Shown: in pieces, positions 28,719 to 38,165 of the stretch
Position numbering within the stretch: position 1 is the first letter of the stretch
Layout: each line of letters starts with the position of its first letter
Translations under genes and position numbers: made by a program
Source of the DNA: JABDQZ01 sp963801985
GTDB lineage: Bacteria; Pseudomonadota; Gammaproteobacteria; Chromatiales; Chromatiaceae
Assembly (NCBI GenBank): GCA_963801985.1
Contig: CAWDGV010000004.1
Location: 1-64,000 of the forward strand
DNA length: 64,000 nt
Reading direction: 5' to 3'
The notes under the pieces: generated by a model
What the model saw: only the letters and a program-made list of their open reading frames with translations
What the model was told of the DNA's origin: nothing
The model's database searches: none

Positions 28719-30905
28719 CTATCTCAGGTTTCGTCCTTTTGCCTTGAATTTACTTTTTCCCTTCTGCGCCTTGCGGGCTTTTTTGGCACGCTGCTGAGCA
28801 ATTTGAATCATGCGGGTTTGACTGCCAATGGCTTCCTCTTCAGTTTTGGGCTGATACTGGATATACGAACCATCTGACTGCATTTCCCAGGCAGAGCGCC
28901 GGTCATTGAGCTGTATATCGAGAATTTGCCTGAGTTCCAAGCGCAAAGCATCAGATTCAACAGGCGTGACCACTTCAACACGTGATTCCAGGTTGCGCTT
29001 CATGCTGTCGGCAGAGCCGATGAAATACTCTTCATCACCACCGTTCTGGAAATAATAGATACGCGTATGCTCGAGGAAACGCCCGACAATACTGATAACC
29101 CGGGCTGATTCTGATATCCCAGGCAATCCTGGAATTAAACGGCAGGTATCACGGATAATCAGGTCAACCTTGACTCCATCACGGCTGGCTTCATACAACG
29201 CACGGGTTATATCAACGTCTTCCAGGGCATTCATTTTGAACTGAATAAGGCCCGGATTTTCTTCGCTGTGCAGTTCCCTTTCCCGCTGAATTTTGGCCAG
29301 TAACGCTTTTTTCAGCGCCTTGGGCGAAGTCAGCAACTTTTGGAAAGTTCTTAGCTGGTAGCCCGTCGTCAGGTAGTTAAATAATTCCGTGGCATCCTGC
29401 CCCAGCACTTCATCATTGGTCAGAATACCCAGGTCAGAATACAGGCGGGCTGTTCCGGCATGGTAATTCCCGGTACCAATATGCAGGTAGCGTTTCAGGC
29501 CGTTGTAATCATGTCTGACCACCAGGACAATCTTGGAGTGGGTTTTCAGACCGACCACACCATAAGTCACGTGCACGCCGGCTTCTTCCATGCGTGCTGC
29601 CCAGCGGATATTGGCCGCCTCGTCAAAGCGCGCCTTGAGTTCCACCACCACAGCCACCTGCTTGCCATTACGTGCTGCACTGACAGGTAGTCAATCACCT
29701 TGGTATCACTCGAGGTGCGGTAAAGGGTCATTTTGATGGCACGCACTTTCGGGTCTGAACTGGCCTCTTTTAGAAAACGCTCGACCGAGGTACCAAACGA
29801 CTCATATGGATGCTGTAACAGGAATGGCCACGTTATCACGAATAGTGTAAAAAATGCTTGCTTTGTCATAGCTCGACATGATCAATCGGATGATGCGGCT
29901 CATCATGCAATTCAGGAATATCCAGCGAAACAATCTCAAACAGGTCACGCACGGCTATCATGCAATCCTTGATTGAAAAAACATCCTGTTCTTCATTCAG
30001 CCCCAGCTCAGCTGCCAACATGCCGCTATGAGATGGATCCATACCATCAGCAATTTCAAGCCGGACGATGGGGGCAAAACGACGATCACTCAGCTCCGAC
30101 TCAATCAGTGACAACAGGTCATCGGCATGCTCTTCGTTACGTTCAGTATTGGCATTTCGCGTGACACGAAACTTTTCACAACTGAGAATTTCCATTCCCG
30201 GCAACAGCATATCCAGGTTGTGCTCAATCACCTCTTCCAGGGGAACAAAGGCATTGCTTTCAGGTAATTTCAGGAAACGTGGAATACCGCCATCTACAGG
30301 TACCTTGATACGGGTCAAGTGCAGTTTTATCGCGGTTGGGATATTTCACATAAACCAGCAGGTTCAGTGACAGGTTGGAAATAAACGGGAAAGGATGGGC
30401 CGGGTCAATCGACTGCGGCGTTACCAAGGGAAAAATATTTTCGTAGTAATAATCACGCAGGTAGGACTGATCTAGCCTTTCCAGTTCTTCATATTGAAAA
30501 ATTTCGATATCATGTTTTTTCAGTTCAGCGCAGGATTTTCCGCAGTGACTCTGTTTTCTGCTCAATCAGTTCATTTACGATGATGTATGAATCTTCAATT
30601 TGCTGTCGGGGCGTCCTGCCATCAACCGTCAATGCAGATAAACCCGCCCCAACCTGCTGCTTGAGACCACCAATACGCTTCATGAAAAATTCATCAAGAT
30701 TGCCACTGACAATGGCAACAAACTTCAGGCGTTCGAGCAGCGGGTTGCGTTCGTCGTCTGATTCATGAAGCACACGACGATTAAATTCCAGCCAGGTCAA
30801 TTCCCGGTTGAGATAAAGCTCCTGGGAATCAAGTTCAAGATGTACATCATTCGCAGGCTCCGGCGCCAGTTCTGCTTTTACCGTGTTGATATTGTCAGTA
30901 GCCAT
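28719..30905 (-). pseudogene. ppk1: Polyphosphate kinase 1, five frame breaks
   Basis: PPK1 makes inorganic polyphosphate from ATP at the membrane. Family sequence is present from end to end: LELDSQELYLNRELTWLEFN at the N-terminus, HPYESF, AIKMTLYRTS, then RYLHIGTGNYH with the phospho-accepting His, and HTRIYYFQNG. The frame changes near 30528, 30316, 29873, 29840 and 29690. By frame order these are four one-base gains and one loss, so the total length remains a multiple of three (about 728 codons). All catalytic motifs are intact, which favours sequence error over decay. A C-terminal basic tail (QQRAKKARKAQKGK) is present. It follows minE by 95 bases. Confidence 0.88.
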
Positions 30906-30999
30906 GGTTTATCCCGATATCAGAAATTAAATAAACAGCTGTTACCAATCTAATTCTAGTAAAACCTGCACTTTTTTGATACTGATATAAATGCAGTGA

Positions 31000-31254
31000 T
31001 TAATGCTCGGGCAAAGTAATATTCAATTCCAGGACGTCCTGGTGATCATCATGATCAATCTGTATTGATATCGCATCCTGATCAACCGCAACGTATTTCT
31101 TGATAACTTCCAGAATATCCTTTTGCAGCTGTGGTAAATAGGAAGGCGCATTCCGGGTAGCTCGCTCGTGAGAGACGAGGATTTGCAGGCGCTCCTTGGC
31201 AACATTCGCAGAAGCATTCCGGTTTGAACGAAAATAATCCAGTAAACGCATCAT
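31000..31254 (-). CDS. minE: Cell division topological specificity factor MinE
   Basis: MinE drives pole-to-pole oscillation of MinCD by stimulating MinD ATPase. The N-terminal MinD-binding segment is RLLDYFRSN, then ERLQILVSHERA. The dimerisation beta-alpha domain ends VLELNITLPEH. The start is one of three consecutive start codons (GTG ATG ATG); ATG 31254 overlaps the minD stop as TGATG. The product is about 84 residues, normal for the family. It is the last gene of the minC-minD-minE operon. Confidence 0.94.
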   Translation of the reverse strand: MMRLLDYFRSNRNASANVAKERLQILVSHERATRNAPSYLPQLQKDILEVIKKYVAVDQDAISIQIDHDDHQDVLELNITLPEH

Positions 31255-32063
31255 CACCCTCCAAACAGACGACCGAACAGTCTCTTTTTCGGCACATTGA
31301 TAAATCGGTGTGGCAGGTCTTCACCCAGGTAACGCGACACAACATCGCCATACGCCATGCCCGCATCACTTTCCTGGTCCATCACAACCGGGTTGCCGGA
31401 GTTGGATGCGTTCAATACAGCCTGAGACTCGGGTACAACACCCAGCAAGTCCAGTGACAATATATCCTGCACATCATCAACACTGAGCATCTCGCCCCTG
31501 GCGACCCTTTCCGGGGAATAACGCGTCAACAGCAGGAATTCGCGAATCGGCTCATGTCCCTGTTCGGCGCGGCGCGATTTGCTGGCAAGAATACCCAGCA
31601 TACGGTCTGAGTCACGCACCGATGACACCTCGGGATTGGTAACAACAATCGCATCATCTGCAAAATACATGGCCATGGTGGCACCATGTTCAATGCCAGC
31701 CGGTGAGTCGCAGACAATATAATCAAAGGTCTGCGCTAAAGTTTGCAGGACTTTATCCACCCCTTCTATTGTCAGGGCCTCCTTGTCACGCGTCTGGGAA
31801 GCAGGAAGCACGAACAGTGATTCACAACGCTTGTCCCTGATCAAGGCCTGGTTCAGGTTCGCTTCACCATTAATGACATTGACGAAGTCATACACCACGC
31901 GGCGCTCACAACCCATGATCAGGTCAAGATTTCTCAAACCCACGTCAAAGTCGATGACTGCAACCTTGTTACCTTTTTGCGCCAGACCCATTGCCAGGGC
32001 AGCGCTTGTCGTGGTCTTACCCACTCCTCCTTTACCGGAGGTCACTACAATAATTCTTGCCAA
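31254..32063 (-). CDS. minD: Septum site-determining protein MinD
   Basis: The 269-residue ParA/MinD ATPase places MinC away from midcell. It carries a deviant Walker A (GKGGVGKTTTSA at residues 10-21), switch region DFDVGLRNLDL and DSPAGIEHGA. A C-terminal membrane-targeting amphipathic helix (KKRLFGRLFGG) is visible. Length matches E. coli MinD (270). It sits 30 bases after minC and overlaps minE. Confidence 0.96.
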   Translation of the reverse strand: MARIIVVTSGKGGVGKTTTSAALAMGLAQKGNKVAVIDFDVGLRNLDLIMGCERRVVYDFVNVINGEANLNQALIRDKRCESLFVLPASQTRDKEALTIEGVDKVLQTLAQTFDYIVCDSPAGIEHGATMAMYFADDAIVVTNPEVSSVRDSDRMLGILASKSRRAEQGHEPIREFLLLTRYSPERVARGEMLSVDDVQDILSLDLLGVVPESQAVLNASNSGNPVVMDQESDAGMAYGDVVSRYLGEDLPHRFINVPKKRLFGRLFGG

Positions 32064-32093
32064 GATATTCTCCTTGTACGTCGAGCGAACGTT

Positions 32094-32831
32094 TTAAATT
32101 GTTTGAATGTTCAGTTTTTTATCTGTCAGGAAAACCTGAACCGGTTTATTCATCTGGTCCTCACCAATTAACTCATTCACCAGGTAGTGTCCGGCAATGG
32201 CGATCAGTTCAGCCTGCAGGTTATGACAAAAAATCCTTGCACCACGATAACCTTTCACACCTGCCAGGGCCCGGCCCCGCAATGCGCCGTAAACATGGAT
32301 GTTTCCATCTGCAATAATTTCAGCACCACTGCTGACCTGTGATGTGATAATCAGGTCACTGCCTGGTGCATAAATACGCTGGCCGGAACGGACAGGCTTC
32401 GTAATCAGCTTGCTGACAAACGGCTTGCCTAAATCGACTTTTTTCCGGTTGTTATCAGCAATTGGAGCAACATTATTTCGTTGTGTCTGTCTGGCTGAGT
32501 CATCCCTGTCTGAGAGGATTGCAAGTTCCATCAGTTCAGCCATTTCCTGCTGATTCTTGGAACCGCCCTTGATGCCGATTGGGATCATGCCGTGACCGCG
32601 CATCAGACCTACCAGCAGAGCAAAATCGACCTCGACATTTTTTTCAGTCAACAGCCGCAAATCAATCACAACCGGGGTGTTCAGAAAAAAAGCCGGAGAC
32701 TGATTGACCTGATCTTCCAACTGGTCAGCCAGCCGGTCCATATCGGTATTCAGTAAGCGTAAATTTGGCAAGGTGAACTGACCAGCTTTCAATTCAAATG
32801 CCGGGGTAGAAGAGTTTTGCACCGCTTCCAT
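32094..32831 (-). CDS. minC: Septum site-determining protein MinC
   Basis: This is the FtsZ assembly inhibitor of the Min system (245 aa). The N-terminal domain begins FELKAGQFTLPNLRLLNTD. A linker of about 25 residues (SDRDDSARQTQRNN) separates it from the C-terminal beta-helix domain (GQRIYAPGSDLIITSQVSSG, NIHVYGALRGRALAGVKG), which binds MinD. First gene of minCDE. Upstream 162 bases contain no gene. Confidence 0.95.
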   Translation of the reverse strand: MEAVQNSSTPAFELKAGQFTLPNLRLLNTDMDRLADQLEDQVNQSPAFFLNTPVVIDLRLLTEKNVEVDFALLVGLMRGHGMIPIGIKGGSKNQQEMAELMELAILSDRDDSARQTQRNNVAPIADNNRKKVDLGKPFVSKLITKPVRSGQRIYAPGSDLIITSQVSSGAEIIADGNIHVYGALRGRALAGVKGYRGARIFCHNLQAELIAIAGHYLVNELIGEDQMNKPVQVFLTDKKLNIQTI

Positions 32832-32993
32832 AAAAAGCCTTGTTATTAGAGGGTTTAAGAAAATAACCTGACAATAAAGGTTAACAGAACCGGGATACTA
32901 TCAGGAATTAAACTACTAGTGATGTAAGATTTCCACAAGAAGAAAAACATGTAAAAGTCATAAAGGATTTCTTGTGACGAAGGTCACATAAAT

Positions 32994-33317
32994 TCAGGTG
33001 TAAACATCAATCCCGAGAACATCACTGAGATAATTCTTCTGATCTGCCTGTTCGGTTTCTAGATACGCAGTAACCGCCCGGCTCTCACTGCTGGAAGACT
33101 GGTCTTTGAACAGGTTATTGCCACTTTGGTCAAAGGGCTCGTTTAGCAGCTGTTGTTTTGCCGCCTGCTTTTCAGATTCAGTAATAATGCGGGTAATCTG
33201 ATTTGCCGGGCCCTCGTTTTTTTCACCAGCCCGTTCCGTCTCCCGAACCTGGGAAGCCGGTTTTTCGCCCAGAATAACTGGGATCAGACTGATAGATGGA
33301 TTGTTGTTAATTTCCAT
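32994..33317 (-). CDS. Small hypothetical protein
   Basis: The 107-residue soluble protein is rich in Gln, Glu, Asn and Ser, with no signal peptide or membrane segment. The N-terminal half is polar and probably disordered. The C-terminal 30 residues (AVTAYLETEQADQKNYLSDV, then LGIDVY) look like a short helical conserved module, a pattern seen in small gammaproteobacterial proteins of unknown function. It starts with ATG and stands alone between hinT and minC. Function is not assigned. Confidence 0.6.
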   Translation of the reverse strand: MEINNNPSISLIPVILGEKPASQVRETERAGEKNEGPANQITRIITESEKQAAKQQLLNEPFDQSGNNLFKDQSSSSESRAVTAYLETEQADQKNYLSDVLGIDVYT

Positions 33318-33395
33318 GGTCAGGGGCGAAAAAATTAAAATCAGGTTATTAAGTATAGATCAAGGTGCGATTTTAGTACCAATCGCCAGATCCGC

Positions 33396-33740
33396 CTAAC
33401 CAGGAGGCCAGGACATGGCCCTGCCACCCAGCACATGCAAATGAATATGAAAAACGCTCTGGCCGGCTTCTTCATTACAATTCATTACGGTTCGATAGCC
33501 ACGTTCTGACAAGCCATTTTCAGCTGCAATCTGCTTGGCCGCCAGGTACATTTCACCAATAAGTGCCGCATCTTCAGCACCCAGGTCATTTATTGTTGCA
33601 ATATGTTTCCTGGGAATAACCAGTACGTGCAATGGCGCCTGTGGATTAAGATCCTGAAAAGCAACCACCGAATCATTTTCAAAAACCTTGCCGGCGGGAA
33701 TATCACCGGAAACAATTTTGCAAAACAGACAGTCAGTCAT
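33396..33740 (-). CDS. hinT: Histidine triad (HIT) nucleotide-binding protein, HinT-like
   Basis: This is a 114-residue HIT hydrolase. CLFCKIVSGDIPA forms the N-terminus and HIHLHVLGG, the histidine triad, lies near residue 100. HinT hydrolyses purine nucleoside phosphoramidates and acyl-adenylates. ATG 33740 is chosen because homologues start MTDCLFCK; the frame extends to 33794 only through non-homologous residues. An AAGGAAAA box precedes this ATG. The gene follows recR by about 57 bases. Confidence 0.93.
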   Translation of the reverse strand: MTDCLFCKIVSGDIPAGKVFENDSVVAFQDLNPQAPLHVLVIPRKHIATINDLGAEDAALIGEMYLAAKQIAAENGLSERGYRTVMNCNEEAGQSVFHIHLHVLGGRAMSWPPG

Positions 33741-33796
33741 GATTTTTTCCTTTTCTATTAATTCGGTATTAACGAACTGGTACTGACAAATCAAAC

Positions 33797-34390
33797 TTAA
33801 TATGACTGTCTGCCAGTAAAAGCATGCGCAATCGTACCACCATCGACGAACTCCAGTTCCCCCCCCAGCGGCACTCCATGTGCAATACGACTGGTATTGA
33901 TGCCCTTAGCCCTTGTCATATCACTGATATAGCGTGCCGTGGCTTCACCTTCAACCGTGGTATTGGTCGCCAGTATCACTTCCTTCACCTCGCCTTCGGA
34001 CAGGCGCTTATCGAGTAAATCCAGTCCGATTTCAGCCGGCCCGATACCATCCAATGGTGACAGATGCCCTCCCAGCACAAAATACAGGCCGGTGTATTGC
34101 ACTGCCTGCTCAATACTGACGACATCTGCGGGCGTCTCCACCACGCATAAAGTAGAATGATCTCTTTTGGGATTGGCACACAGGCGACAGACTTCTTCCT
34201 CGGTCAACGTTCTGCAGCGTTTACAGTGCCCGATTTTTGCAATGGCCTCAGCCAGTACCGATGCCAGGTGCTCACCGCCCCGGCGATCCCGCTCAAGCAG
34301 GTAAAACGCCATACGCTGTGCCGACTTGGGACCAACACCCGGCAGACAGCGCAAAGCTTCCATGAGCTGAGATAGCAGGCTTTTTTGCAT
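33797..34390 (-). CDS. recR: Recombination protein RecR
   Basis: RecR (197 aa) loads RecA with RecF/RecO at gapped DNA. The N-terminal helix-hairpin-helix is LPGVGPKSAQRMAF, the C4 zinc finger is CKRCRTLTEEEVCRLC near residue 57, and the Toprim domain starts LCVVETPADVVSIEQ. Length is standard. It is the last gene of the conserved dnaX-ybaB-recR operon, 11 bases after ybaB. Confidence 0.96.
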   Translation of the reverse strand: MQKSLLSQLMEALRCLPGVGPKSAQRMAFYLLERDRRGGEHLASVLAEAIAKIGHCKRCRTLTEEEVCRLCANPKRDHSTLCVVETPADVVSIEQAVQYTGLYFVLGGHLSPLDGIGPAEIGLDLLDKRLSEGEVKEVILATNTTVEGEATARYISDMTRAKGINTSRIAHGVPLGGELEFVDGGTIAHAFTGRQSY

Positions 34391-34401
34391 TGAGTCCTGT
34401 C

Positions 34402-34725
34402 TTAAAAAGGCAGTTTGAAACCAGGAGGCAAAGGCATCCCGGCGGTCGCGGCCGACATGCTTTCCTTGGACTTGTCAGCAATGCGGTTAACAGCATCATT
34501 GCAGGCAGCTGCAATCAGGTCTTCCAGCATTTCCTTGTCATCGGACATCAGGCTGTCATCGATTTCCACTCGCGCAACCTCATGCTTGCCGTTCATTGAC
34601 ACTTTGACCAGGCCACCACCGGATTCACCGGTAACTTGTGTGCGTGCCAGTTCTTCCTGCGCTTTCTGCAGATCTTCCTGCATCTTTTGCGCCTGTTTCA
34701 TTATGTTACCCAGACCACCTTTCAT
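34402..34725 (-). CDS. ybaB: YbaB/EbfC nucleoid-associated protein
   Basis: This is a 107-residue DNA-binding dimer. It starts MKGGLGNIMKQAQKMQEDLQ and has the conserved VKVSMNGKHEVARVEIDDSL core and a C-terminal GMPLPPGFKLPF. It binds DNA with little sequence preference and affects nucleoid structure. It lies between dnaX (94 bases upstream) and recR. Confidence 0.95.
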   Translation of the reverse strand: MKGGLGNIMKQAQKMQEDLQKAQEELARTQVTGESGGGLVKVSMNGKHEVARVEIDDSLMSDDKEMLEDLIAAACNDAVNRIADKSKESMSAATAGMPLPPGFKLPF

Positions 34726-34819
34726 TGGGTTTACCTCTTCAATCTGTTATTCCCGCAAACGGGTTTCTATAAATGATATATCAAGTTAATTACTGCAAAA
34801 TATGGAAATTCATGGAATT

Positions 34820-36421
34820 TCAACTTGAATCAACCGGTTTGATTGATCCCTTTACAACCTCTCCATCAAACTTTTTCTGCATCGCCTGTACATAGGGGTC
34901 GTTGTTAATATCTTCAACCGCACCGGTCTGCCTGTCCTTTTGCTGTTGTTCCCTGATCTGTTGCGGAGTTTCTCCAGCCAGCTTCTCAAGCAGAATTTCG
35001 ACCCGCAAATTCGGATAAGCCGAGGTTAACGATTTACGCAACATTTCCTCTGCCCTGGAACCCTGCAGTGAATGATGCTGGGGATCGAGGGTCAGCACCA
35101 GCTTGCTGTCATCCCAGCTTTTAACTGCACAATGACCGGCAAACTGTCCTGTCAGGCCACCCAGTTTTAATTGCTGAATTACAACCGGCCAGTCACGACT
35201 GCCGGATGCAACAGTGCTTGCAACATTATTCTGGGGATTTACCGGCGATGCTGCAACCGGCTTAGGTTCATTCCGCTGTTGTAGTTTTGGCTTTCCAGCC
35301 GTTGCCCGGGGTTCTGCAGTATCGCTGCTATCAGCCGTATCCGGTGAAAAAGACAGCATGCGCAACATCAACATCTCAAAGCCCATCCGGGGTTCGGGAG
35401 CCAGGTTCAAATCATTTTGCCCAACCAGTGCCATCTGGTAATAAAGCTGCACATCCTCAGACGACAGGCTTTCTGCAAAAGCTTCAAGTTGCTGCCGGTC
35501 CATTGCATCATCATAAATATCCACACTGGTCTGCTGTAACAATGCAATTCGATGCAGCCAGGAAATCAGCGATGTTAGCAATGAAACAAAATCCACGGAT
35601 TGCTGTGCCATGTCATTGATGTGAGTCATCAGGGATGTAGCATCCTTCTCTACCAGTGACTTCATCAGGTTAACAATATAATCCTGTGCAATTGTGCCCA
35701 GCATGGAGCGCACATCCTGCTCCCTGACCTGCCCGCCACCGAAAACAATGGCCTGGTCAAGCAGACTCAGCGCATCTCGCATACTGCCATCCGCCGCAAT
35801 GGAAAGCAGTTGTAACGCTTCGTTGTCGAAGAAGATTTTTTCCGCCTCAAGGATATGCTTTAGCTGACCCTGAATCTGGTCAATCGGCAGACGCTTGAGA
35901 TTAAATTGCAGGCAGCGTGACAAAACGGTCACAGGCACTTTCTGTGGATCGGTGGTTGCCAGCAGGAACTTCACATGTGGCGGAGGCTCTTCCAGGGTTT
36001 TTAACAGTGCATTAAAACTGCTGTCAGAAAACATGTGCACTTCGTCAATCAGGTAAACCTTGTAGCGCCCCCCAACCGGGGCATAAGGCACGTTTTCCAG
36101 TAACTCACGCGTTTGGTCGACCTTGGTGCGGGAAGCTGCATCCACTTCGATGAGATCGACAAACCGGCCTTCATCTATTTCCCGGCAGCTGTTGCACTCA
36201 TTGCATGGGGTCGAACTGACGCCAGTCTCGCAATTCAGGGATTTGGCCAGGATTCGGGCCAGTGTTGTTTTTCCCACGCCACGAGTGCCAGTGAACAGGT
36301 AGGCATGGTGCACCCGGTCATTATCAAGTGCATTGGATAATGCACGCACGACGTGTTCCTGCCCGACCAATTCGGTAAAAACACGCGGTCTCCATTTTCT
36401 AGCAAGTACCTGGTATGACAT
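34820..36421 (-). CDS. dnaX: DNA polymerase III subunits gamma and tau
   Basis: The 533-residue clamp-loader ATPase has Walker A GTRGVGKTTLAR near residue 45, a zinc module CETGVSSTPCNECNSC near residues 64-79 and DEVH plus the sensor region. A Pro/Thr/Gln-rich linker (residues about 370-410) leads to a tau C-terminal domain that contacts the polymerase alpha subunit. I saw no obvious A-rich slippage heptamer for gamma production, though I did not scan exhaustively. Length is shorter than E. coli tau (643). First gene of dnaX-ybaB-recR. Confidence 0.94.
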   Translation of the reverse strand: MSYQVLARKWRPRVFTELVGQEHVVRALSNALDNDRVHHAYLFTGTRGVGKTTLARILAKSLNCETGVSSTPCNECNSCREIDEGRFVDLIEVDAASRTKVDQTRELLENVPYAPVGGRYKVYLIDEVHMFSDSSFNALLKTLEEPPPHVKFLLATTDPQKVPVTVLSRCLQFNLKRLPIDQIQGQLKHILEAEKIFFDNEALQLLSIAADGSMRDALSLLDQAIVFGGGQVREQDVRSMLGTIAQDYIVNLMKSLVEKDATSLMTHINDMAQQSVDFVSLLTSLISWLHRIALLQQTSVDIYDDAMDRQQLEAFAESLSSEDVQLYYQMALVGQNDLNLAPEPRMGFEMLMLRMLSFSPDTADSSDTAEPRATAGKPKLQQRNEPKPVAASPVNPQNNVASTVASGSRDWPVVIQQLKLGGLTGQFAGHCAVKSWDDSKLVLTLDPQHHSLQGSRAEEMLRKSLTSAYPNLRVEILLEKLAGETPQQIREQQQKDRQTGAVEDINNDPYVQAMQKKFDGEVVKGSIKPVDSS

Positions 36422-36544
36422 TTGTGATCGTTGTAGTAATTATAATTTTCCGGTCCAGTGTAACCTAAATAGTAACTGACTGTTTAGCGGAATTGGAGCC
36501 ATTTTATATTCTCGAAAATAAGCACGCTTCAAAATTTTAGCTAC

Positions 36545-36550
36545 TATAAT
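36545..36550 (+). promoter_or_regulatory. Possible -10 element of the Gly-rich exported protein gene
   Basis: A perfect TATAAT lies 45 bases before the ATG at 36595. No convincing -35 box is found at 16-18 bases upstream, so this would be a weak or activator-dependent promoter. The ribosome-binding site GGAG is at 36582-36585. Confidence 0.35.
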
Positions 36551-36594
36551 AATTGACTCATGGTTAGAAAATAAAACACGTGGAGAAAGCGTCA

Positions 36595-37026
36595 ATGAAA
36601 TTAAAAACTGCTTTGTTAGCCTCTGCTCTCGCAGGTAGCGCAATGATGGCCCCTATGTCTGCCAATGCATTCTGGGACTGGGGACCAATGAATTTTGACT
36701 GGGATGATGACTATGGTCGCGGCTGGGGCGGTGGTCCCTGGGGCGGCAGTCCCTGGAATAACGGCTGGGGCGGCAATCGCTATGGATATGGTCCTGGTTC
36801 GGGTTACGGTCCTGGTTCGGGTTACGGTCCCGGTCCAGGTTACGGCCCCGGTCCAGGTTCCGGTTATGGCCCAAGATCTGGATCAAGCGGCCCAAGATGG
36901 GGTGGCAGTGGTCCGCGCTTCGGATTCAGTAGCGATAATAATAATGGACCGGGCTATGGATACGGCCCCAGGCGCCCTAGAAGCGGCTCAGGATTTGGAT
37001 TCAGCAGCGATACCGATAGCATATAA
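36595..37026 (+). CDS. Exported Gly/Trp/Tyr-rich protein, sulfur-globule-protein-like
   Basis: ATG 36595 follows GGAG and opens a clear Sec signal peptide (MKLKTALLASALAGSAMMAP, cleavage near SANA-FW). The mature part begins FWDWGPMNFDWDDDYGRGW and continues as Gly-Trp-Asn then repeated GYGPG units; one GPG-containing unit repeats five to six times. This composition resembles sulfur globule envelope proteins (Sgp) of sulfur-oxidising gammaproteobacteria, which coat periplasmic sulfur. The assignment is compositional only. The frame stops after SSDTDSI at 37026. An alternative frame continues YNYPRNRRPAPPPPPP to a TAA at 37090, just before the terminator, so a one-base slip near 37020 may have removed a Pro-rich tail. 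Confidence 0.65.
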   Translation: MKLKTALLASALAGSAMMAPMSANAFWDWGPMNFDWDDDYGRGWGGGPWGGSPWNNGWGGNRYGYGPGSGYGPGSGYGPGPGYGPGPGSGYGPRSGSSGPRWGGSGPRFGFSSDNNNGPGYGYGPRRPRSGSGFGFSSDTDSI

Positions 37027-37102
37027 CTATCCCAGGAACAGAAGACCGGCTCCACCACCTCCTCCACCAGCAGCAAACACTGGCAATTAAGCCAGTTTAA
37101 GA

Positions 37103-37137
37103 AAACCGCCACTGTATTTACAGTGGCGGTTTTTTTT
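37103..37137 (+). terminator. Rho-independent terminator
   Basis: A perfect 13-bp stem (AAACCGCCACTGT / ACAGTGGCGGTTT) with loop ATTT continues directly into a T-run. It lies 77 bases beyond the annotated stop of the Gly-rich gene, or 13 bases beyond the alternative stop at 37090. Confidence 0.92.
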
Positions 37138-37159
37138 GCGCTGCAAGTTGACAAACTGA

Positions 37160-38137
37160 CTAGCGAAAAACAGGGCCATTCGAAAAACCAGTCAGTTTCA
37201 GCAATGAAGCCGACATACTGGCACCCAGTTTTTCCAGGAAGCGCTCAAACACATCTTCCCGCTTGGTAAAGTCTTTTAAAGTTTCTGCCTTAATCACTTC
37301 CCTGGCCACGTAACTGCTGCTTCCAAGTTCGTCAGCCAGGCCAAGCTCAATACTTTTTTCGCCACTCCAGAACAGGCCTGAAAAAATCTTCTCATCATCT
37401 TTCAAACGATTACCACGCCCGGCTTTAACCGCCTGAATAAAGTGCTGATGCAACTGGTCCAAAATTTCCTGCACATGCTCTTTTTCGTCGGTTTTTACCG
37501 GTGAAAATGGATCCAGAATGCCTTTATGTTCACCTGCCGTCATCAAGCGACGTTCGACACCCAGTTTGTCGATGGTATCAACAAAGCCGTAACCATCCAT
37601 CAGCACACCAATCGAACCCACAATACTGGACTTATCGACATAGATCTGGTCAGCCGCTGCAGCAATGTAATACCCACCCGATGCACAAATGTCGGTTACG
37701 ACCGCATAAACCGGAATATCTTCGTGTTCCTTACTAAGGCGATTAATTTCATCATGAATATAGCTTGACTGAACCGGGCTCCCACCGGGACTGTTAATAC
37801 GCAGAATGATGCCCTTGGTGTGTTTATATTCGAATGCATCTCGCAGCGCACTGATGACATTATCCGCACTGGCCTCGGTTTCATCAGATATGACGCCTTT
37901 CACTTCGATAATAGCGGTAACGTCTTCGCCCAGCTTGGACTCAGAAAGGTCGTCCGGAATCAGCAAACCGACAAACAACAGTACGTAAAGGAATGCCAAC
38001 GATTTGAAAAATATTCCCCAACGCCTGGCACGGCGTGATTCATTCAGCTGCTCCATGGCCAACTTTTCAAGCAAAGTTTTTTCCCAGCCATCCTGTTTGT
38101 TTTCAAGATCCTTTTGCCAGTTATCCTTTTTGATCAT
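37160..38137 (-). CDS. sppA: Signal peptide peptidase SppA, S49 family (short form)
   Basis: The 325-residue membrane-anchored serine protease degrades cleaved signal peptides. It has a single N-terminal transmembrane segment (FLYVLLFVGLLIP, residues 50-62) followed by the periplasmic ClpP-like domain. The catalytic Ser is in ICASGGYY near residue 158 and the general-base Lys probably in GEHKGILDPF near residue 212. Length fits the short S49 branch rather than 600-residue tandem SppA. It lies 28 bases after the HAD phosphatase gene in the same strand and order as in related genomes. Confidence 0.88.
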   Translation of the reverse strand: MIKKDNWQKDLENKQDGWEKTLLEKLAMEQLNESRRARRWGIFFKSLAFLYVLLFVGLLIPDDLSESKLGEDVTAIIEVKGVISDETEASADNVISALRDAFEYKHTKGIILRINSPGGSPVQSSYIHDEINRLSKEHEDIPVYAVVTDICASGGYYIAAAADQIYVDKSSIVGSIGVLMDGYGFVDTIDKLGVERRLMTAGEHKGILDPFSPVKTDEKEHVQEILDQLHQHFIQAVKAGRGNRLKDDEKIFSGLFWSGEKSIELGLADELGSSSYVAREVIKAETLKDFTKREDVFERFLEKLGASMSASLLKLTGFSNGPVFR

Positions 38138-38165
38138 ATAAGCCTCTTACTATTGATAAACAACA

